This document shows positions 8,201-15,340 of a stretch of DNA of 64,000 nucleotides, one piece after another (positions within the stretch are counted from its first letter, which is position 1; every line of letters starts with the position of its first letter). Origin of the DNA: Streptomyces erythrochromogenes (GTDB lineage Bacteria > Actinomycetota > Actinomycetes > Streptomycetales > Streptomycetaceae); the NCBI RefSeq assembly GCF_036170895.1, contig NZ_CP108036.1:5449501-5513500 (forward strand). Direction: 5' to 3'. Below the pieces are notes generated by a model. The model saw nothing but the letters and a program-made list of their open reading frames with translations. It was not told the origin of the DNA and did no database searches. Both the position numbers and the translations under genes were made by a program.

Positions 8201-9286
8201 ATGGAAACGGACAAGCGGCCTCCCGCCGGCGGCGGCGACGGGTGCCTGGTGGGCGTCATCAGGATCCCCGTGAAGATCGTCGCCGTACTCGTCGTACTGC
8301 CCGTACGGGTGGTCTGGGAGCTGCTGGCCGCCGGAGGCCGGGCCGTGCACCGGCACGTCCTGGGGCCGCTGTACGTCCATGCCGTCGAGCCGCTGCTGCG
8401 CGCGCTGGGATGGCTGCTGACCACGCTGCTCAAGCTGGTCTTCGTCTGGCCGTGGGTCGGGCTGTGGCGGTACGTGCTCGTCCCGGTCGGGCAGGGGCTG
8501 GCCTGGCTGTGGCGGGGCCTGTACGCCCAGGTGCTGGCGCCGGCCGGGCGGTTCCTGACCGCCTACGTGCTGCGTCCGCTCGGGGAGGCGCTGGCCTGGC
8601 TCGGCCGCGGCGGCATGCGCTACCTGCTCGCGCCCCTCGCCAAGGGCGTCACCTGGATCGGGTGGGCCCTCGGCATGACGCTGTTCGTCTGGCCGTGGGT
8701 CGCGCTGTGGCGCTACGTGCTCGCGCCCGTGGGCCGCGGGATCGCCTGGCTCGCCGCCGCGGTGTACCGGTACGTGCTCACCCCCGTCGGGCACGGCCTC
8801 GGATGGCTGGCGGTCGCGGTGTTCCGGTACCTGTTGCGGCCGGTCGGGCTGGGTCTCGTATGGCTCGTGGCCGCCCTCTACCGGTACCTGTTGCGGCCCG
8901 TCGGGCTCGGCATCGCGTGGCTCGCCGCCGCCCTGTACCGGTACGTGCTCACCCCGGTCGGGCAGGTCCTCGTCTGGGCCTGGCACGTGGCCGGGAGGAT
9001 CGCCGGCGCCCTGTGGCGCGGGCTCAAGTGGGCCGGCCGGGTACTGGTCGGGTGGCCCGCCTCGCGGGTGTACCGGCACGTCCTCACTCCCGTCGGGCAC
9101 GCCGCGCGCGAGGTCTGGCGGACGGGCCGCGCCGCCGTCCGCGAGGCACGGGCCACCGTGCGCCGTGCGCTCTTCGGTACTCCTCCCGTGGAACCGGCGA
9201 GGTCACGGGCGCGTACTCTGGGTAGTACGACAGCCGCCGACGCGGCACCCGCAGACGAGATCTCCCTGTCCCGACGGCAGGGGTGA
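8201..9286 (+). CDS. Trp/Tyr-rich tandem-repeat membrane-associated protein, unknown function
   Basis: A 361-residue protein I cannot assign to a family. It is dominated by units of 19 residues with consensus RY-[VL]-L-x-PVG-x-G-[LI]-x-WL-x-x-A-[LV]-[YF], four of them in perfect register (8711-8938), with degenerate copies on both sides and a duplicated FVWPWV..LWRYVL block. The composition is strongly hydrophobic with regularly spaced Arg, Pro, Gly, Trp and Tyr. The last about 60 residues are basic and then disordered. It may form amphipathic helices on or in the membrane. The ATG at 8201 follows a hairpin; no Shine-Dalgarno is obvious. The stop overlaps the beginning of the longest open frame of the next gene. 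It sits between two proteins that are adjacent or fused elsewhere. Confidence 0.7.
   Translation: METDKRPPAGGGDGCLVGVIRIPVKIVAVLVVLPVRVVWELLAAGGRAVHRHVLGPLYVHAVEPLLRALGWLLTTLLKLVFVWPWVGLWRYVLVPVGQGLAWLWRGLYAQVLAPAGRFLTAYVLRPLGEALAWLGRGGMRYLLAPLAKGVTWIGWALGMTLFVWPWVALWRYVLAPVGRGIAWLAAAVYRYVLTPVGHGLGWLAVAVFRYLLRPVGLGLVWLVAALYRYLLRPVGLGIAWLAAALYRYVLTPVGQVLVWAWHVAGRIAGALWRGLKWAGRVLVGWPASRVYRHVLTPVGHAAREVWRTGRAAVREARATVRRALFGTPPVEPARSRARTLGSTTAADAAPADEISLSRRQG
8711..8998 (+). repeat. 57-bp coding tandem repeat (19-residue units)
   Basis: In-frame units begin at 8711, 8768, 8825, 8882 and 8939, each with an Arg-Tyr codon pair followed by a Leu-x-Pro-Val-Gly block. The third and fourth copies are the most alike at DNA level. 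The strict 57-bp spacing implies expansion by unequal exchange. Confidence 0.85.
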
Positions 9287-9354
9287 GCCGGAGCGGGTCG
9301 ACAGACCTCAGGGCGATGCGCGAGCCGCGGAGCCCCGCACAAGGAGAAGAACCA

Positions 9355-10176
9355 CTGGGCAAGCGACAGCCCGAAGGCCCGCCTCCCGCACCGGTGGTGC
9401 AGCGCATCCGACTGCGCTACACCAAGCGCGGCCGCCTCCGGTTCACCAGCCACCGAGACTTCCAGCGCGCCTTCGAGCGGGCCCTGCGCCGCGCCGAGGT
9501 GCCGATGGCGTACTCGGCGGGCTTCACCCCCCACCCGCGCGTCTCGTACGCGAACGCCGCCCCTACCGGGACCGGCAGCGAGGCCGAATACCTGGAGATC
9601 GGCCTCGCCGCGCCGCGCGACCCCGAGAAGCTCCGCGAGCTGCTCGACGAGTCGATGCCGGCCGGACTCGACATCATCGACGCCGTCGAGGCCCGTACCT
9701 CGGGCCTGGCCGACCGGCTGACCGCCTCCGTGTGGGAGCTGCGCCTGGACGGCGTGGAGCTCGCCGAGGCCGAGCGGGCCGTGACGGTCTTCCTCGCCGC
9801 CGAGGCCGTCGAGGTGCAGCGCAAGACCAAGAACGGCGTGCGGACCTTCGACACCCGCGGCGCCGTCGTCAGCCTCGAAGCGCTTCCGGCGCCGGCTGAT
9901 AGGCCGCTGGACAATGCTTGTGCGATACTGCGGCTGGTTGTTCGGCATCTGACACCTGCCGTGCGACCCGACGACGTCCTGTCCGGTCTCCGAGCTGTGG
10001 CCGACCTGGCGCCGCCGGTCCCCTCTGCGGTGACCAGGCTGGCGCAGGGGCTCTTCGACGAGGAGTCCGGCACGGTGACCGACCCGCTCGCGCCCGACCG
10101 CGAGGCAGACACGGCCGCCCCACCCACGGTCGCCGTGACCGCCGACGCGAAGGCGCCGGAAGGTCCCGCCGCGTAG
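9355..10176 (+). CDS. DUF2344 / TIGR03936 radical SAM-associated protein
   Basis: About 273 residues. The N-terminal stretch RIRLRYTKRGRLRFTSHRD and the segment AYSAGFTPHPRVSYANA are hallmarks of this family, which accompanies the B12-type radical SAM protein encoded at 6212-8137. Function is unknown; RNA binding has been a plausible guess because of the neighbouring RNase E/G and ribosomal protein genes. Start choice: AAGGAGAA (9341-9348) is an excellent ribosome binding site, and the codon at the right distance (8 bases after GGAG) is CTG at 9355, giving (M)GKRQPEG. ATG 9316 and GTG 9283 are in frame but lack a site and would add residues upstream of the conserved start. The C-terminal 60 residues are low in complexity. 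Confidence 0.85.
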   Translation: MGKRQPEGPPPAPVVQRIRLRYTKRGRLRFTSHRDFQRAFERALRRAEVPMAYSAGFTPHPRVSYANAAPTGTGSEAEYLEIGLAAPRDPEKLRELLDESMPAGLDIIDAVEARTSGLADRLTASVWELRLDGVELAEAERAVTVFLAAEAVEVQRKTKNGVRTFDTRGAVVSLEALPAPADRPLDNACAILRLVVRHLTPAVRPDDVLSGLRAVADLAPPVPSAVTRLAQGLFDEESGTVTDPLAPDREADTAAPPTVAVTADAKAPEGPAA

Positions 10177-10256
10177 GGATCGTCGTCGTCGCGCAGCCCT
10201 GGCACTCGGGAGCCACCTGGGTCGGGCCGCGCACAGACCTGAAGACTTCCGCCAGG

Positions 10257-10354
10257 CCGTACGAACACACACGTACGGAACCGGCGGCCATGGACTACAG
10301 CTCCCGTGTGGCGAACGCGCCCCGGAGGCCGGCTCCGCGTCATCGCGCGGAGCC
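10257..10354 (+). promoter_or_regulatory. Structured 5' leader of the RNase E/G gene
   Basis: Two strong inverted repeats lie in the 235-base gap: CCGTACG (10257-10263) with CGTACGG (10272-10278), and GGCTCCGCG (10331-10339) with CGCGGAGCC (10346-10354). Either could be a terminator for the upstream gene or a leader structure. RNase E mRNA is autoregulated through its leader in E. coli; any parallel here is inference. Confidence 0.45.
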
Positions 10355-10411
10355 GTGCCGGACCGGAAGTCAGCCGCGGCGCCCGGGAGCGTGACGGGAG
10401 AACCGCCCGCA

Positions 10412-13400
10412 ATGCTCAACAACGAAAACGACACCATCCCCGCCGGCGCCGACAGCGGCAGCCCCAGCGACAACCTGCCCCCGCGCAGGCGTCGCCGCGC
10501 CGCTTCCCGGCCGGCCGGTCCGCCCGGCGGCACCCCCGCCGCCGAGGTGACTCCGGTGGCGGAGCCCGCCCCCGTCGAGGAGGCCGCTCCGGCCGCCGCA
10601 CCCGCCCGTCCCCGCCGCCGCGCGACCCGCGCCGTGGCCGCTCCGAAGGCCCAGGCTGCGGAGGCCGTCGTCGAGCCCGCCACCGAGACCCCGGTCGCCG
10701 AGGCCGCTGCTCCGGTAGTGGAGGAGGCTGCTTCGGCTCCGGCTCCGCGTGCCCGCCGTCGTGCGACCCGTGCCGTGGCCGCTCCGGCGGCTGAGGCTGC
10801 CGAGGTTCCGGTTGTGGAGGCTCCGGCTGCTGCCGAGGCCGCTGCTCCGGTGGTCGAGGAGGCTGCTTCGGCTCCGGCTCCGCGTGCCCGCCGTCGTGCG
10901 ACCCGTGCCGTGGCCGCTCCGGCGGCTGAGGCTGCCGAGGTTCCGGTTGTGGAGGCTCCGGCTGGTGCCGAGGCCGCTGCTCCGGTGGTCGAGGAGGCTG
11001 CTTCGGCTCCGGCTCCGCGTGCCCGCCGTCGTGCCACCCGCGCCGTCACCGCTCCGGCCGCCGAGGCCCCGGCGGTGGAGACCGCCGCCGAGCCCGCCCC
11101 GGCCGCCGCCGCGGAGGAGGAGGCTCCCAAGGCCGCTCGCGCCGTGACCGTCGCCGACGCGGTGGACGCCCCGAAGCGCGGCCGCCGCCGTGCCACCCGC
11201 TCCACCACCGCTGCCGCCTCCGCCGCCCCGCAGCAGCCCGCCGCCGCCGAGCCCGAGGCCGCCGAGGCGCCCGCCGCTCCGGCCCGTGGCCGCCGCGCGG
11301 TGCGTCCCGCCGTCGCCGTCTTCCAGGCGCCGGTCTTCACCGAGCCGATGTTCCAGACCCCCGAGACCGCCGCCATGGCCGCCGCTGCAGCCGCAGCCGC
11401 GATCGAGGCGGAGGAGGCCGAGGAGGAGGAAGAGGTCGAGGCCGCCGCTCCCGCCGAGCCCGCGCAGCCCGCCGGCCGCCGCCGTCGCCGCGGCCGCGGC
11501 GCCGCCGAGACCGCTCCGGTCTCCCTGCCCGAGGTGCTCGCGGAGGAGCCGGAGGCCGAGGCCGCCGAGTTCGAAGAGGAGTCCGCCGAGGCCGCGGAAT
11601 TCGACGAGGGCGACGAGTCGGGCGAGCGCCCCTCGCGCCGCCGCCGTCGCGGTGGCCGTCGCCGCCGTCGGGGTGAGGCCGCCGACCTCGACGAGTCCGC
11701 CGAGGAGGAGGCCGAGGCCGAGGCCGAGCAGGACGCCGACGAGGAAGAGGACGAGGAGACCGAGGAGGCCTCCGGTTCCACCTCCAGCCGCCGTCGCCGC
11801 CGTCGCCGTCGCCGCAGCGGTGAGCCCGCCGACGTCACCGGCGAGTCCGCCGGCGACGAGGACGGTGTCCGCACCGTCGTCAAGGTCCGCGAGCCGCGCC
11901 CGGCGCGCGAGAAGGCCGAGCCGTCCGACGAGGTCCAGTCCATCAAGGGCTCGACCCGCCTGGAGGCGAAGAAGCAGCGCCGCCGCGAGGGCCGCGAGCA
12001 GGGCCGCCGCCGCGTGCCGATCATCACCGAGGCCGAGTTCCTGGCCCGCCGCGAGGCCGTCGAGCGCGTCATGGTCGTCCGCCAGAGCGGCGAGCGCACC
12101 CAGATCGGCGTCCTCGAGGACAACGTGCTCGTCGAGCACTACGTCAACAAGGAAGAGGCCACCTCGTACGTCGGCAACGTCTACCTGGGCAAGGTCCAGA
12201 ACGTGCTGCCGTCGATGGAGGCCGCCTTCATCGACATCGGCAAGGGCCGCAACGCGGTCCTGTACGCCGGTGAGGTCAACTTCGAGGCGCTCGGCATGGC
12301 CAACGGGCCGCGCCGCATCGAGTCCGCCCTCAAGTCCGGCCAGTCGGTCCTCGTGCAGGTCACCAAGGACCCGATCGGACACAAGGGCGCCCGCCTGACC
12401 AGCCAGGTCTCGCTGCCCGGCCGCTACCTGGTCTATGTGCCCGAGGGCTCGATGACCGGCATCAGCCGCAAGCTGCCCGACACCGAGCGCGCGCGCCTGA
12501 AGACCATCCTCAAGAAGATCGTCCCCGAGGACGCGGGCGTCATCGTGCGCACCGCCGCCGAGGGTGCGAGCGAGGACGAGCTGCGCCGCGACGTCGAGCG
12601 CCTGCAGGCCCAGTGGGAGGACATCCAGAAGAAGTCGAAGCAGATCACGACCTCTTCGCCGTCCCTCCTGTACGGCGAGCCGGACATGACCGTCCGCGTC
12701 GTGCGCGACATCTTCAACGAGGACTTCTCGAAGGTCATCGTCAGCGGTGACGGCGCCTGGGAGACCATCCACGGCTACGTCTCGCACGTGGCCCCGGACC
12801 TGGCCGACCGGCTCCAGCGCTGGACCTCCGAGGTCGACGTCTTCGCGACGTACCGGATCGACGAGCAGCTCGCCAAGGCGCTCGACCGCAAGGTGTGGCT
12901 GCCGTCGGGCGGCTCGCTTGTGATCGACAAGACCGAGGCGATGATCGTCATCGACGTCAACACCGGCAAGTTCACCGGTCAGGGCGGCAACCTCGAGGAG
13001 ACCGTCACCAGGAACAACCTGGAGGCGGCCGAGGAGATCGTGCGCCAGCTGCGGCTGCGCGACCTCGGCGGCATCGTCGTCATCGACTTCATCGACATGG
13101 TCCTGGAGTCCAACCGCGACCTGGTCCTGCGCCGCATGCTGGAGTGCCTGGGCCGCGACCGTACGAAGCACCAGGTCGCCGAGGTCACCTCGCTGGGCCT
13201 GGTCCAGATGACCCGCAAGCGGGTCGGCCAGGGTCTGCTGGAGTCCTTCTCCGAGACCTGCGTCCACTGCAACGGCCGCGGTGTCATCGTCCACATGGAG
13301 ACGCCGACCGCGATCGGCGGCGGTGGCAACGGCAAGCGCTCCAAGCGCCGTGGCGGCCGCAGCGAGTTCGACCAGCACGACCACGAGGTCGAGACGGTCG

Positions 13401-14314
13401 AGACCGCCGAGTCCGAGGCCTTCGAGTCCGAGGCCGAGGTGGCCGCCGAGGTGGCGGCGCCGAAGGCGCTGCCCGAGCCGGAGTTCGTCGCGGGCGAGGA
13501 GCTCTACAGCTCCCCGGCCGAGGCCGAGGCCGCAGCGGGCCTGAGCGGACGACGCAACCGGCGCCGTGCCACCCGCAAGGCCACCGCTCCGGCGGGTGCC
13601 CCGCGGGGCGAGGCCGCCGCCGTGCAGGCCCCGGCCCCCGTGGCCGAGGTCGTCGCCGAGCCGGTGACCGAGCCGGCCGACACCGTCCTGGAGCCGGCCG
13701 CCGAGGTCGTCGCCGAGGCCGTCGAGGCCGCGGAGTCGGTCGAGGCCGCCCCCGTCGCGCCGGTGGAGGAGGCCGCGCCGAAGGGCCGTACCCGTCGCCG
13801 TGCGACCCGCAAGGCCACCGCGCCGGCCCCGGTGGTCGAGGCCGAGCCGGAGCCCGAGCCGGTCGTGGCCGCCGAGCCCGTCGCCGAGCCCGAGCCCGTC
13901 GTCGAGCCCGAGCCCGTCGTCGCGGCCGAGGAGGCCCCGGTGGCGGAGGCCGCACCGGCCCGTCCGCGCCGCCGTGCCACCCGTAAGGCCACCGCACCCG
14001 CCGGTTCCCCGGCGGGCGCCGCGGAGGCCGCCGTGGTGGTCGTCGAGGCCCCGGTGACCGAGCCGGCGGCGCCGGCCGAGGAAGCCGCGCCCGCAGAGGA
14101 GCCCGCGCCGGCCAAGAAGGCCGCCCGCAAGGCTCCGGCCAAGAAGGCGGCCGCGGCGAAGAAGGCCCCGGCCAAGAAGGCGGCGGCCGCCAAGAAGACC
14201 GCGGTCAAGAAGACGGCCACGACCAAGAAGACCGCGACGAAGCGGGCGACGAAGAAGACCGCGGCGGCGGAGCAGCAGGCTGCCCCGTCCGTCTCGGCTC
14301 CGACCGAAGCCTGA
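10412..14314 (+). CDS. rne: Ribonuclease E/G family protein with repeat-rich N- and C-terminal extensions
   Basis: 1300 residues from ATG 10412 (GGGAG at 10396-10400). The central catalytic part (about 530-960) has an S1 RNA-binding region (SYVGNVYLGKVQNVLPSMEA), the metal-binding aspartates of the DNase I-like domain in MIVIDVNTG (about 847) and IVVIDFIDM (about 890), and a Zn-link CVHCNGRG (about 949). It degrades and processes RNA and should organise a degradosome-like complex. The N-terminal 520 residues are Ala/Pro/Glu/Arg-rich with a 45-residue repeat each carrying an RARRRATRAV core. The region after 965 repeats similar RRRATRKATAP cores and ends in a Lys/Ala/Thr tail like histone H1. 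The longer open frame from GTG 10355 is less likely. Confidence 0.92.
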   Translation: MLNNENDTIPAGADSGSPSDNLPPRRRRRAASRPAGPPGGTPAAEVTPVAEPAPVEEAAPAAAPARPRRRATRAVAAPKAQAAEAVVEPATETPVAEAAAPVVEEAASAPAPRARRRATRAVAAPAAEAAEVPVVEAPAAAEAAAPVVEEAASAPAPRARRRATRAVAAPAAEAAEVPVVEAPAGAEAAAPVVEEAASAPAPRARRRATRAVTAPAAEAPAVETAAEPAPAAAAEEEAPKAARAVTVADAVDAPKRGRRRATRSTTAAASAAPQQPAAAEPEAAEAPAAPARGRRAVRPAVAVFQAPVFTEPMFQTPETAAMAAAAAAAAIEAEEAEEEEEVEAAAPAEPAQPAGRRRRRGRGAAETAPVSLPEVLAEEPEAEAAEFEEESAEAAEFDEGDESGERPSRRRRRGGRRRRRGEAADLDESAEEEAEAEAEQDADEEEDEETEEASGSTSSRRRRRRRRRSGEPADVTGESAGDEDGVRTVVKVREPRPAREKAEPSDEVQSIKGSTRLEAKKQRRREGREQGRRRVPIITEAEFLARREAVERVMVVRQSGERTQIGVLEDNVLVEHYVNKEEATSYVGNVYLGKVQNVLPSMEAAFIDIGKGRNAVLYAGEVNFEALGMANGPRRIESALKSGQSVLVQVTKDPIGHKGARLTSQVSLPGRYLVYVPEGSMTGISRKLPDTERARLKTILKKIVPEDAGVIVRTAAEGASEDELRRDVERLQAQWEDIQKKSKQITTSSPSLLYGEPDMTVRVVRDIFNEDFSKVIVSGDGAWETIHGYVSHVAPDLADRLQRWTSEVDVFATYRIDEQLAKALDRKVWLPSGGSLVIDKTEAMIVIDVNTGKFTGQGGNLEETVTRNNLEAAEEIVRQLRLRDLGGIVVIDFIDMVLESNRDLVLRRMLECLGRDRTKHQVAEVTSLGLVQMTRKRVGQGLLESFSETCVHCNGRGVIVHMETPTAIGGGGNGKRSKRRGGRSEFDQHDHEVETVETAESEAFESEAEVAAEVAAPKALPEPEFVAGEELYSSPAEAEAAAGLSGRRNRRRATRKATAPAGAPRGEAAAVQAPAPVAEVVAEPVTEPADTVLEPAAEVVAEAVEAAESVEAAPVAPVEEAAPKGRTRRRATRKATAPAPVVEAEPEPEPVVAAEPVAEPEPVVEPEPVVAAEEAPVAEAAPARPRRRATRKATAPAGSPAGAAEAAVVVVEAPVTEPAAPAEEAAPAEEPAPAKKAARKAPAKKAAAAKKAPAKKAAAAKKTAVKKTATTKKTATKRATKKTAAAEQQAAPSVSAPTEA
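10726..11055 (+). repeat. 135-bp near-identical coding repeat in rne
   Basis: The segment beginning GGCTGCTTCGGCTCCGG recurs at 10726, 10861 and 10996, precisely 135 bp apart (45 codons), with near-identical DNA across most of each unit. The third unit diverges after about 50 bp. The repeats also use GCT/GTT/GCG codons that are unusual for this genome, consistent with recent duplication. Confidence 0.85.
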
Positions 14315-14324
14315 TCCGTCACGT

Positions 14325-14360
14325 GGTCGTGGGCCCCGCCGAGCGGCGGGGCCCACGACC
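14325..14360 (+). terminator. Strong terminator after rne
   Basis: A perfect 16-bp stem (14325-14340 with 14345-14360) and GAGC loop, eleven bases after the rne stop codon. Confidence 0.8.
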
Positions 14361-14374
14361 GTGCGGGGCCCGGT

Positions 14375-14403
14375 TTGACCCTCCGGAACCGGCCCCGTAA
14401 CCT
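14375..14403 (+). promoter_or_regulatory. rplU promoter
   Basis: TTGACC (14375-14380), 17-bp spacer, TAACCT (14398-14403): a good HrdB/sigma-70-type promoter, predicting a leader of about 165 bases before rplU. Confidence 0.7.
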
Positions 14404-14484
14404 AGACCGTCGGCGTGTCCTGTACGCGCCGCGCTCCTGAGCACCTTCCTCCCACTTCCCGCGCGCAAGCGCTGTACGGGAGAG

Positions 14485-14533
14485 GCCGCTCGTCCAATCC
14501 GGATCAGCGCGGGCCCCGGCCCGCCTGAGCGGC
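14485..14533 (+). promoter_or_regulatory. Nested stem in the rplU leader
   Basis: GCCGCTC (14485-14491) pairs with GAGCGGC (14527-14533) around an inner GCGGGC/GCCCGC stem (14509-14524). It is a candidate autoregulatory or protein-binding structure in the L21 mRNA leader. An L21 leader is known in Firmicutes; homology is not claimed. Confidence 0.4.
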
Positions 14534-14574
14534 TGGCTTCAGGAGCATCCGTCCCGAGTGAGAGAGAGATCCGC

Positions 14575-14895
14575 GTGTACGCCATCGTGCGCAGCGGTGG
14601 TCGCCAGCACAAGGTTGCTGTCGGCGACATCGTTGAGGTTGACAAGATTTCCACTGCCAAGGTTGGCGACACGGTCGAGCTCTCGACCCTGCTCGTTGTC
14701 GACGGCGACGCCGTGACCAGCGACCCGTGGGTCCTGGCCGGTATCAAGGTCACGGCCGAGGTCGTGGACCACCACAAGGGCGCCAAGATCGACATCCTGC
14801 GCTACAAGAACAAGACCGGCTACCGCCGTCGCCAGGGTCACCGCCAGCAGTACACGGCGATCAAGGTCACCGGTATCCCCGCGGCTGCGAAGTAA
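14575..14895 (+). CDS. rplU: 50S ribosomal protein L21
   Basis: 106 residues, the full usual length, starting at GTG 14575 ([17 protein letters not shown]). The C-terminal basic signature [17 protein letters not shown] contacts 23S rRNA in the large subunit. First gene of rplU-rpmA-obg, an arrangement conserved across bacteria. The ribosome binding site is weak (GAGAGAGAT just upstream), while a strong promoter and a 165-base structured leader precede it, so leader-mediated control is plausible. Only 13 bases separate it from rpmA. Confidence 0.97.
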   Translation: MYAIVRSGGRQHKVAVGDIVEVDKISTAKVGDTVELSTLLVVDGDAVTSDPWVLAGIKVTAEVVDHHKGAKIDILRYKNKTGYRRRQGHRQQYTAIKVTGIPAAAK

Positions 14896-14908
14896 GAGGG
14901 ACTGAGAC

Positions 14909-15163
14909 ATGGCACACAAGAAGGGCGCATCGTCCACCCGGAACGGGCGCGATTCCAATGCTCAGCGGCTCGGCGTGAAGCGCTTCGGCGGTCAGGTCGT
15001 TTCCGCTGGTGAGATCCTCGTCCGCCAGCGCGGCACCCACTTCCACCCCGGTTCGGGTGTGGGCCGTGGCGGCGACGACACGCTGTTCGCGCTGCAGGCG
15101 GGTGCTGTCCAGTTCGGCACGCACCGTGGCCGCAAGGTCGTCAACATCGTTCCGGCCGCCTGA
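14909..15163 (+). CDS. rpmA: 50S ribosomal protein L27
   Basis: 84 residues starting [17 protein letters not shown], the conserved flexible N-terminus that reaches the peptidyl transferase centre, then [17 protein letters not shown] and [17 protein letters not shown]. No Firmicutes-type cleavable N-terminal extension is present, so it starts directly at the mature-like Ala-His-Lys-Lys. The ATG follows GAGGGAC at good spacing. Co-transcribed with rplU; a very large hairpin separates it from obg. Confidence 0.97.
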   Translation: MAHKKGASSTRNGRDSNAQRLGVKRFGGQVVSAGEILVRQRGTHFHPGSGVGRGGDDTLFALQAGAVQFGTHRGRKVVNIVPAA

Positions 15164-15196
15164 TCCAGCTTCGGCTGATCAAGCGTACGTAACTTC

Positions 15197-15253
15197 CCGA
15201 GGGCGGATCTCAGCTCTTCCCGGCTCAGGCCGGGAAGAGAGGTCCGCCCTCGG
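15197..15253 (+). terminator. Two-tier hairpin between rpmA and obg
   Basis: The outer stem pairs 15197-15207 with 15243-15253 (11 bp) and the inner stem 15214-15224 with 15229-15239 (11 bp, TCAG loop). No T tract follows. It may reduce obg expression relative to the ribosomal protein genes or end the L21-L27 transcript. Confidence 0.7.
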
Positions 15254-15340
15254 CGCGTTGTCACATAGACACGTTTAATGGGCAGCAAGGCCTGCCCCCG
15301 GATTTTCCGGACTATCCCCGCTGTATCTGGAGGAACAACC

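Noticed and set aside
8711..8998. CRISPR-like array
   Set aside because: The 57-bp repeats are contiguous and in frame, without unique spacers, inside a coding sequence; no cas genes.
10370..14356. A 1328-codon open frame opposite rne
   Set aside because: Low-complexity Gly/Leu/Arg translation of the antisense strand of rne; no domain.
15197..15253. Small non-coding RNA between rpmA and obg
   Set aside because: The large hairpin is better explained as a terminator or operon-internal attenuator; no promoter in front of it.
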